From the NCBI RefSeq assembly GCF_900108065.1, contig NZ_FNVQ01000002.1, positions 310,001 through 374,000 on the forward strand: a DNA stretch of 64,000 bases, written 5' to 3'. Shown here piece after piece: positions 57,917-64,000 of the stretch. The notes below the pieces were generated by a model that was not told the origin of the DNA, ran no database searches, and saw only the letters and a program-made list of their open reading frames with translations. Within the stretch, counting starts at the first letter, position 1. Each line of letters starts with the position of its first letter. This DNA comes from Marinobacterium lutimaris. Its GTDB lineage: Bacteria; Pseudomonadota; Gammaproteobacteria; Pseudomonadales; Balneatricaceae. The translations under genes and the position numbers were made by a program.

Positions 57917-58684
57917 GTGTCGAAAAGCCAAAAGATGAAGCGGTCGGAATATGAAGAACTGAAGCTTGAGCTGCAGATCGAGCTGCTGAAGATGCAGAAC
58001 TGGGTACGCGCCAGCGGCGAGCGGGTGCTGATCCTGTTTGAGGGCCGGGATGCCGCCGGCAAGGGCGGCACCATCAAGCGCTTCATGGAGCACCTGAATC
58101 CGCGTAGCGCCCGGGTTATCGCGCTGGAAAAACCCACCGAGCGGGAAAAAGGGCAATGGTACTACCAACGCTACATCAAGCACCTGCCCGCCGCCGGCGA
58201 GATCGTGCTGTTCGACCGTTCCTGGTACAACCGTGCCGGCGTAGAGCGGGTGATGGATTTCTGTACGCCGTCGGAATATCTGGAGTTCATGCGCCAGACG
58301 CCTGAACTGGAGCGAATGCTGGTACGCAGTGGTATCAAGCTGTTCAAGCTATGGTTCGAGGTCAGCCGTGACGAGCAGTTCCGCCGCTTCCAGTCACGCC
58401 GTACCGACCCGCTGAAGCACTGGAAGCTCTCTCCCATCGATATGGCTTCGCTGGATAAATGGCACGATTACACCGAGGCCCAGGCCGCCATGTTCCGCCA
58501 CACCGACACCGCAGAAGCCCCCTGGACACTGATCCACTCCGATGACAAGAAGCGCGCCCGCATCAACGCCATGCGCTTTATCCTGGCCAGCCTGCCCTAC
58601 CCCGACCGCAACCAGGAGATTCAGCTGCAACCGGACTCGAAAATCGTCCTGCCCGCGCACCAGGCGCTGAAAGAACTAGAATGA
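57917..58684 (+). CDS. ppk2: Polyphosphate kinase 2
   Basis: 255 aa from GTG 57917 (AGAGGA 7 bases upstream; a TTG at 57911 is too close to it). Walker A FEGRDAAGKGGTIKRF, PTEREKGQWYYQRY, lid/Walker B VLFDRSWYNRAGVERVM are family marks. It phosphorylates GDP/ADP from polyphosphate or the reverse; class I single-domain by length. Between panE and pduO. Confidence 0.93.
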   Translation: MSKSQKMKRSEYEELKLELQIELLKMQNWVRASGERVLILFEGRDAAGKGGTIKRFMEHLNPRSARVIALEKPTEREKGQWYYQRYIKHLPAAGEIVLFDRSWYNRAGVERVMDFCTPSEYLEFMRQTPELERMLVRSGIKLFKLWFEVSRDEQFRRFQSRRTDPLKHWKLSPIDMASLDKWHDYTEAQAAMFRHTDTAEAPWTLIHSDDKKRARINAMRFILASLPYPDRNQEIQLQPDSKIVLPAHQALKELE

Positions 58685-58711
58685 AGCAAAAACCGCACAG
58701 GGGGAGAACCG

Positions 58712-59323
58712 ATGGGTAACAGACTGACTCGACTTTATACCCGCCGCGGCGATAAGGGCACCACAGGCCTGGCCAACGGCAGCCGGGTCGCCAAGACTCA
58801 TCCGCGCATCGAGGCGCTGGGCGATGTGGACGAGCTCAACTCCCTGCTGGGGCTGCTCGCCGCCGAGCTGTCTGATGACGACGAGCTGCACACCGACCTG
58901 ATGCAGATCCAGAACGACCTGTTCGATCTGGGCGGCGAACTGGCCGTGGCGGACAGCAACTACACGGTGATCGACGCCAGTTGCCTGGAAACGCTGGAGG
59001 AGCGCGTCGACCTGCTCAACGAAACTCTGCCGCCTCTGCAGGAGTTTATTCTGCCAGGCGGCAACCGCAGCGCAGCTCAGGCACACCTGGCCCGCAGTGT
59101 CTGCCGCCGCGCCGAGCGCCGCATGGTGGAACTTGCCGCCAACGACACAGTCAATCCATTAGCAATCGCTTATCTTAACCGCCTGTCAGATCTGCTGTTC
59201 GTTTATGCGCGGATTCTGGCCCGGCGCAACGATGGTGCAGAGATACTCTGGCGCCCAAGGGCTGCCCGGAAAACCGATAACAAAGAGAACGAGAGCAATG
59301 ATGCCCAAGCTTCTGACAACTAA
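58712..59323 (+). CDS. Cob(I)alamin adenosyltransferase, PduO type
   Basis: 203 aa. LYTRRGDKGTTGLANGSRV binds ATP at the N-terminus; DVDELNSLLG, FILPGGNRSAAQAHLARSVCRR (in part) and LNRLSDLLFVYAR complete the MMAB/PduO pattern. It makes adenosylcobalamin. Starts 27 bases after ppk2. A BtuF-like cobalamin-binding gene is 2 kb downstream on the other strand, so the area has some B12 link. The next gene overlaps its 3' end by 26 bases. Confidence 0.92.
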   Translation: MGNRLTRLYTRRGDKGTTGLANGSRVAKTHPRIEALGDVDELNSLLGLLAAELSDDDELHTDLMQIQNDLFDLGGELAVADSNYTVIDASCLETLEERVDLLNETLPPLQEFILPGGNRSAAQAHLARSVCRRAERRMVELAANDTVNPLAIAYLNRLSDLLFVYARILARRNDGAEILWRPRAARKTDNKENESNDAQASDN

Positions 59324-59651
59324 CTTCATGGAAAAGAACTTACTTGCTGCAGGACTCATACTGGGCCTGCTGCTGCCAACCCAGGCCCGCGCGGACTGCG
59401 CCTTCGATCAGACCATCTGTGAAGCGCGCTGCAGCATCAAGCACTTTGACAGCAATGCCGCACGCCTGGGCTGCGAATCACGCTGCGCCGCCGAACGCGC
59501 CGCCTGCAGCACCGAAGCCGGCGCCAAAAAAGCGCTTGAGATGGGTAAGGATGCCTGGGACGACACCGGCGCCTTTGTCGAAGGCTTTACCGGTGATGAC
59601 CCCGACGATGAGAAAAAGAGCGAGGAAAAGAGCGACCAGGAGTCACCCTGA
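59298..59651 (+). CDS. Secreted cysteine-rich small protein, unknown
   Basis: 117 aa from ATG 59298 (ATG 59301 and 59328 are also possible). Signal peptide ends LLLPTQARA, then mature protein from Asp-Cys: eight further residues separate the first Cys pair; CAFDQTICEARCSIK and CESRCAAERAACST give six or seven Cys with CxxxC spacing. The C-terminus is acidic, low complexity (DDPDDEKKSEEKSDQES). The Cys pattern suggests disulfides in the periplasm. I do not recognise a family. It overlaps the pduO gene. Confidence 0.7.
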   Translation: MMPKLLTTNFMEKNLLAAGLILGLLLPTQARADCAFDQTICEARCSIKHFDSNAARLGCESRCAAERAACSTEAGAKKALEMGKDAWDDTGAFVEGFTGDDPDDEKKSEEKSDQESP

Positions 59652-59657
59652 GATCCA

Positions 59658-61199
59658 TCAATTCGGCTTGCTGCCAGCGCGCTGGTTGAGTTCCAGCGCC
59701 AGCCTTACCTGCACTAAAAACTGGTTGAAGATGCGAAATGCCGCATCATCGAGCGGCGCACCGCCGGCCCGGATATCGGCGTAAAACATCCCCACCGGCC
59801 GCGAACCCACACGCAGGGGCGCCGCTACAAACCCCGCCGGCGCAAGGATTCTGCCAAGATCAGCCGGCAGCCTTTCCACCCAGCCCTTCTCCGAGCAGTC
59901 CGCTACCAGCAGCGTACTGTCCTGTTCCACCAGGCGAATAAACAGCTGCCCCAGCGGTTCTTTGAGGGAAAGCTGAAGCGCAGCGGAGAGTTCCTCGGAA
60001 CCAGCACCCCGTGTTACCCGCGCACTGAGTTGTTTGCCATCCTTGCTCAACAGGCAAAAGGCGACCCGCTCCAGGCGGGAGCAGCGCTCGATCGCCTCGA
60101 TGGTTGTATCCACCAGTTTCGATGAGGTCGCCGCTTCACCAACCAGCTGATTCATCTTGTCGAGATAATCCAGCTGCAGCTGACTCTGGCTGACAACCTG
60201 AGAGGTATCCGGCGCTGCTGCCTCGGCAACTCCGAACTGTTCGGCGCGGCTGCTGATATAGAACGCCAGCTTGCGCGAGAGCTCATCCAGGTCGCTGTTA
60301 CCGCTGCCTCGAAATGGCGGCTTTAATGTATGCGGGTTAAGGCCGTAATCGACACTGAGATCGCAAACCTGGCGGAAAGAGGCGTTGATCGCCTCTTCCA
60401 GCTGCTCCTGGGTCAGACCGGTGTTGGCAGATATCTGCTTGATCCGGCGTGTGTAATCCAGCTCACGGCCGGTATCCCGGTAGTAGATCATCTCCAGCAG
60501 ATCGTGGCTGCCGGCGGCCAGCAGATGGTTGAGCTTGTGGGCCGGGCGCAACTGTTCGGCGGTCATCGGATCCATCGTCTCCACCACCGTTTTGGGAAAA
60601 CCCCAGCTCTGGGTCAGATCCTGGCCGATATCGCTGAAGTGCCCGCCCAGCTGACGCAGCTGAATCTTTGTCCAACTGTCTTTGCCTTCCGCGCGTTCCG
60701 CCAGCATCACCCGATAGCGAGCCGGCAAGGTGAAGGCGACGATAATCTCTCCGAGACGGTAGAGCAGTCCGCAGATGTAGCTCTGCTCCACATCCTGGGC
60801 GCCACAGCGGATAGCGATCTCCCGCGCCATGGCGGCGTTGAGAAATGCACTGATCAGCAGCCGGTCTATACCGGTCTCCGGCTGGGCTGCATTGAAGGTT
60901 TCGATCAGTTTGAGAGTCATCGACAGGTTCTGAATACGCTCGAACCCGATCAGCACCACCGCCCTGGAGACCACGCTGATCTTGCCGTGGCTGCGGTTGT
61001 AATGCGGCGTGTTGGCGATCTTAAGCAGCTTGGCAGAGAGGTTGGCGTCTTTCATCACCGCCATGGCCAATGCCATGGCGTCGCTCTCGCGGGAAGAGCT
61101 GACCTGTTGAATACGGTTCACCGTGGCGCTGAAGATCGGCAGATCTCCCAGGCTGTCCAGCTCCGCATAAATCGCATTCAAAGTGTTCTGATATTTCAC
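59658..61199 (-). CDS. HDOD-domain signalling protein
   Basis: 513 aa. HDOD domain at residues 15-210 (LPIFSATVNRIQQVSSS, DANLSAKLLKIANTPHYNR, SRAVVLIGFERIQNLSM) and a GAF-like C-terminal region (about 330-505; GMFYADIRAGGAPLDD). HDOD proteins regulate motility, biofilm and c-di-GMP signalling; the metal site of true HD domains is lost. Ends seven bases after the convergent cysteine-rich gene. Confidence 0.87.
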   Translation of the reverse strand: MKYQNTLNAIYAELDSLGDLPIFSATVNRIQQVSSSRESDAMALAMAVMKDANLSAKLLKIANTPHYNRSHGKISVVSRAVVLIGFERIQNLSMTLKLIETFNAAQPETGIDRLLISAFLNAAMAREIAIRCGAQDVEQSYICGLLYRLGEIIVAFTLPARYRVMLAERAEGKDSWTKIQLRQLGGHFSDIGQDLTQSWGFPKTVVETMDPMTAEQLRPAHKLNHLLAAGSHDLLEMIYYRDTGRELDYTRRIKQISANTGLTQEQLEEAINASFRQVCDLSVDYGLNPHTLKPPFRGSGNSDLDELSRKLAFYISSRAEQFGVAEAAAPDTSQVVSQSQLQLDYLDKMNQLVGEAATSSKLVDTTIEAIERCSRLERVAFCLLSKDGKQLSARVTRGAGSEELSAALQLSLKEPLGQLFIRLVEQDSTLLVADCSEKGWVERLPADLGRILAPAGFVAAPLRVGSRPVGMFYADIRAGGAPLDDAAFRIFNQFLVQVRLALELNQRAGSKPN

Positions 61200-61319
61200 C
61201 GACTACCACACCTGTGAACCGCAGTTGCTCAATGGTTAGAGTGTTCCCATATACCTACATTAGAAGATTATATGAAAACCCTTGACGACTGAATGTAAAT
61301 TTCCTGCGGCCCTGGCCTT

Positions 61320-62177
61320 TTAGCGCGAGCTGCGCACATCAGCCACGGCGTTGCAAAGCGCCTCCAGACCATCGAGAAAACGGGGCGTTGCCCTGTGCAT
61401 CTGATCGGCCTGCAGGGTCACCAGTTGGTTCAGCGCCACCGCTGGAATCTGCTGCCAGGGCAGCCAGCGCTCGCGCCAGCTGGCGGCAAGTTCATTGGTG
61501 CTGACGATAATATCGGGTTTTGCCGCGATGACCGCTTCGAGGTTCAGCTGGGGCACGCTTTCCGGTCGCTCCGCAAAGACATTGTCGGCGCCGCAGAATG
61601 TGATCGCCTCGCCGATCAGCGTACTCTTGCTGACGCTCAGCAGGGGATCATCCCAAAGCTGGTAGAAAAGACGCGGACGAGGCCCGGCTTGCGGCGCCAA
61701 ACGGGCAAGGCGATCACGAAAAGCGCCAGCTGCCCCGGCTGCTTCCGATTCCCTGGCGGTTAACCGGCCAAGCAGCTCCAGGTTGCGGGGGATATCATCC
61801 AGGGTCACCGACGAAAGGCGAAAAACGCGCAGCCCCATGGATTCAAGATTCTGCAGCCTCGCTTCGGGATTACCCTGCTGCCAGGCCAGCACCAGATCGG
61901 GCTTGAGCGCGAGAATCGCTTCCAGATTGAACTGCTGATAGTCGCCCACCTGCGGCAGCTCAGCGACCGGCGGTGGATAGTCGGTATGCGCCACACGGCC
62001 GACAATCAGGTCGCCGGCACCGATGGCATAGAGGTTTTCAGCGATGTTGGGAGCCAACACGACAATCCGCTTTACCGGCTGTTGCAGGTTTAGCGTTTTG
62101 CCAGAGGCATCGGTCAGAACCTGGGCCTGAAGCAGGCCAGGCAGAAGCAACAGCAGTACAACAAGAAAGCGCGCCAT
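61320..62177 (-). CDS. Periplasmic cobalamin-binding protein, BtuF-like
   Basis: 285 aa from ATG 62177 (SD GGGGGCT before; signal peptide to about residue 18, LLQAQ). TroA-type fold with helical backbone: KRIVVLAPNIAENLYAIGAG, VGRVAHTDYPPP, LEAILALKPDLVLAWQQG. It likely presents B12 (or a siderophore) to an ABC importer; no btuC/btuD is adjacent. The nearby pduO adenosyltransferase supports B12. Confidence 0.82.
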   Translation of the reverse strand: MARFLVVLLLLLPGLLQAQVLTDASGKTLNLQQPVKRIVVLAPNIAENLYAIGAGDLIVGRVAHTDYPPPVAELPQVGDYQQFNLEAILALKPDLVLAWQQGNPEARLQNLESMGLRVFRLSSVTLDDIPRNLELLGRLTARESEAAGAAGAFRDRLARLAPQAGPRPRLFYQLWDDPLLSVSKSTLIGEAITFCGADNVFAERPESVPQLNLEAVIAAKPDIIVSTNELAASWRERWLPWQQIPAVALNQLVTLQADQMHRATPRFLDGLEALCNAVADVRSSR

Positions 62178-62255
62178 ATCAGCCCCCGGAAGAAAAGCGC
62201 AGTATACGCGCTCAACCACCGGGGACCAGTCCAGTGGACTTAAGGAGAGATTCTC

Positions 62256-63233
62256 TCAGAGTTTGATCAGGGTACGACCTCTCACCTCGCCACGCAGGAT
62301 CCGCTCCGCGTAGTCGGGTACCTCATCCAGGCTGATCTCCTGCCCGACATCCCCGAGAAGGTCCAGATCCAGGTCACTCAACAGGTTCTGCCATGCCTGT
62401 TGGCGAACGGGAGTCGGACAGTTAACCGAGTCCACGCCCTGCAGGCGAACATTGCGCAGGATAAACGGCATCACCGTTACCGGCAGCTCATGACTGCCCG
62501 CCAGGCCACAGGCAGCAACGGTGCCGCTGTAGTGGGTTTCCGCCAGCGCCCTGGCCAGCACCGTTCCGCCCACGGTATCAACGACACCCGCCCAGAGCTG
62601 TTTTTCCAGCGGGCGCGGCGGCGCGGCCATCTCGTCACGGCTACGGATCTCTTTCGCGCCCAGTTTACGCAGATAACCCTCTTCGCTGGTTCGCCCGGTC
62701 GCTGCGACCACATCAAAGCCCTTTTTCGCCAGCAGCGCCACGGCCACACTGCCCACACCACCGGAGGCGCCGGTCACCAGCACAGGCCCCTGCTCGGGTG
62801 TAACACCGCCCTGCTCCAGCGCCATCACACAGAGCATCGCGGTCAGGCCAGCCGTGCCTATCAGCATGGCGGTGCGCCCCGACATACCGTCCGGCAGCGG
62901 TACCAGCCAGTCGGCCTTTACCCGCGCTTTCTCTGCCATACCGCCCCAGTGGCGCTCGCCCACGCCCCAACCGGTGAGAACCACTTCATCTCCCGCTGCA
63001 AAGCGTGCATCTGCAGAGCTGGCAACACGACCGACAAAGTCGATGCCCGGTATCGCCGGGAAGGAGGAGATAATCTTGCCCTTGCCGGTTACCGCCAGGC
63101 CATCCTTATAGTTCAGTGAGGAGTAGGCCACATCAACGAGAACCTCGCCTTCAGGCAGAACGCTCTCATCGAGTTCGCGGATTTCCGCCTGGGTTTTGCC
63201 ATCCACCTGATCCAGTACCAGTGCCTTGAACAT
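62256..63233 (-). CDS. acuI: Acryloyl-CoA reductase AcuI/YhdH-type MDR oxidoreductase
   Basis: 325 aa. Medium-chain reductase without zinc: YSSLNYKDGLAVTGKGKI, IPGIDFVGRV, GWGVGERHWGGMAEKARV, TGASGGVGSVAVALL and LRNVRLQGVDSVNCP are YhdH/AcuI marks. It reduces acrylyl-CoA to propionyl-CoA, which protects marine bacteria using DMSP. No ddd gene is near. Divergent from a FadR-like regulator at 63460 that probably controls it. Confidence 0.9.
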   Translation of the reverse strand: MFKALVLDQVDGKTQAEIRELDESVLPEGEVLVDVAYSSLNYKDGLAVTGKGKIISSFPAIPGIDFVGRVASSADARFAAGDEVVLTGWGVGERHWGGMAEKARVKADWLVPLPDGMSGRTAMLIGTAGLTAMLCVMALEQGGVTPEQGPVLVTGASGGVGSVAVALLAKKGFDVVAATGRTSEEGYLRKLGAKEIRSRDEMAAPPRPLEKQLWAGVVDTVGGTVLARALAETHYSGTVAACGLAGSHELPVTVMPFILRNVRLQGVDSVNCPTPVRQQAWQNLLSDLDLDLLGDVGQEISLDEVPDYAERILRGEVRGRTLIKL

Positions 63234-63330
63234 GGAACACCTCCGCTTTAATTAGCTTTATTTGTCTATGTAGAGCATTTCGCGCTGCTCAGCATCCAGC
63301 CTGAGATAAGACTGAAAAATAGCACAGACC

Positions 63331-63355
63331 TATTTGTCTGACTTATTTACAAATA
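63331..63355. promoter_or_regulatory. Inverted repeat, possible operator
   Basis: TATTTGT (63331-63337) and ACAAATA (63349-63355) are perfect inverted arms with an 11-base spacer. Half-sites are alike to those of the 63377 palindrome. Confidence 0.45.
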
Positions 63356-63376
63356 AGAATCCAACACCACCCCGCT

Positions 63377-63391
63377 ATTTGTCAAACAAAT
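63377..63391. promoter_or_regulatory. FadR/GntR-type operator
   Basis: ATTTGT-CAA-ACAAAT is a perfect 6-3-6 palindrome that fits the FCD-subfamily consensus TNGTNNNACNA (TTGTCAAACAA). It lies between acuI and the regulator. Confidence 0.65.
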
Positions 63392-63459
63392 TAACAATAG
63401 ACAATCGATGTGAAATAATCGGCCCATATCTTCTATCTCACAGCCAGCAGGATATTGCC

Positions 63460-64000
63460 TTGGAATTCAGCCCCGTAAGCCAGCAGGATCTGCCGCGTCA
63501 GATCGCCGATCAGATTCGCCAGGCGATCACCGAAGGCAGTATCGGTGCAGACGAACGCCTGCCCACCGAAGAGGAACTGGCAAAACGCTTTGGCGTTTCC
63601 CGACCGACGATCCGCGAGGCGCTGAAACGCCTGGCGGCACAGAACCTGATCCGCTCGAAACGCGGCCCCAGCGGCGGCACTTTTGTGAACCGCCCCGACC
63701 TGGTCGAGCTGGGTGAAGAGCTCGCCAGCTCAACCCGCCTTCTGGTCGGCCTTAACAGCCTGTCACCGGAAGAGATGATCCAGTGCCGGCTCGAGATGGA
63801 GCAGCTCTGCGCGGGCCTGGCGGCTCGAAACCGAGCCGAGGCCGACCTCTCAGCCCTGGAAAGTGCACTGGCGCAACAGCGACGCTTTATCGACCAGCCT
63901 GAACAATTCTGCCGTGCTGATGTCTGTTTTCACCGGGCCCTGGTGGATGCCAGCGGCAACGCCCTGCTCAAACTGCTGATGTTTGCGGTGATCGAAGGGT
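63460..64000 (+). CDS. FadR-type GntR regulator with FCD domain, truncated by window edge
   Basis: First 180 residues are visible; the gene runs past base 64000. TTG start at 63460 with AGGAT six bases before. Winged helix: LPTEEELAKRFGVSRPTIRE (in part) and RLAAQNLIRSKRGPSGGTFV; then the FCD effector domain begins (CRLEMEQLCAGLAARNRAEA, CFHRALVDASGNALL). FCD regulators sense organic acids, often dismissed from DNA by the ligand. Divergent from acuI, with two TTTGT-based inverted repeats between. Confidence 0.87.
   Translation, partial: MEFSPVSQQDLPRQIADQIRQAITEGSIGADERLPTEEELAKRFGVSRPTIREALKRLAAQNLIRSKRGPSGGTFVNRPDLVELGEELASSTRLLVGLNSLSPEEMIQCRLEMEQLCAGLAARNRAEADLSALESALAQQRRFIDQPEQFCRADVCFHRALVDASGNALLKLLMFAVIEG

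Overview
The window looks like core chromosome of a motile, respiring, high-GC gammaproteobacterium of the Pseudomonas/Oceanospirillales type. Reasons: the order argG-motY-rnt-2-Cys peroxiredoxin-grxD-argD-argF resembles the Pseudomonas argG-motY-(pyrC)-rnt-peroxidase region; metR, MtgA, AmpG, YajQ, ThpR, a TrhP-type U32 protein and FxsA next to groES-groEL are gammaproteobacterial hallmarks; there is a DUF3549 protein, a class II DAHP synthase and a dense set of chemotaxis and cyclic-di-GMP proteins. I cannot name the genus from the sequence; an Oceanospirillaceae/Marinobacterium-like bacterium is a guess. No rRNA, tRNA, CRISPR array, prophage or complete insertion sequence was seen.

Layout. 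1-391: a truncated, degenerate receiver-domain protein. 538-8620: arginine genes (argG, argD, argF) mixed with motY, rnt, a DHA2-type MFS pump, a peroxiredoxin and monothiol glutaredoxin. 8801-14878: metR, a foldback repeat, class II DAHP synthase with a YqcC-like partner, a KefB/YbaL-type antiporter and a DUF3549 protein. 14879-15197 is a gene-free stretch full of hairpins. 15198-16851 (minus) encodes a lambda-P-like and a DnaT-like protein, probably a domesticated helicase-loading pair. 16923-22827: purU, then an AMP-phosphorylase-like gene overlapping a PRPP-synthetase-like gene, nfsA, a small conserved protein and a COG0523 GTPase. 22975-35317: a cold-shock protein with a structured leader, an NIT-domain chemoreceptor, ygiQ, mtgA, a Cache-type diguanylate cyclase, a MocR regulator divergent from a DUF1127 gene, and a periplasmic binding protein coupled to a second diguanylate cyclase.

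35506-42447: an orphan AAA ATPase with a small unknown partner, then a minus-strand catabolic-looking set (3-hydroxyacyl-CoA dehydrogenase, opine dehydrogenase family, MFS transporter, AraC regulator). 42837-50609: cytochrome c, a third diguanylate cyclase, class I fumarase, a UbiA-family prenyltransferase, TrhP, ThpR and a coiled-coil membrane protein. 50721-53436: groL, groS and fxsA, with two sigma-32-like promoters ahead of groS. 53659-64000: SDR reductase, ampG, a Fur-box-controlled small cysteine-rich protein, yajQ, panE, ppk2, PduO-type adenosyltransferase, a secreted Cys-rich protein, an HDOD protein, a BtuF-like protein, acuI and a divergent truncated FadR-type regulator.

Best candidates for undescribed biology: the AMP-phosphorylase/PRPP-synthetase-like pair, the lambda-P/DnaT-like pair, the solute-binding-protein/diguanylate-cyclase module, the AAA ATPase with its small partner, the Fur-box Cys-rich protein, the foldback element in front of the DAHP synthase, and the opine-dehydrogenase cluster. 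Start codons were re-chosen where the ribosome-binding site and family N-terminus favour an internal start; these choices are stated in each entry.
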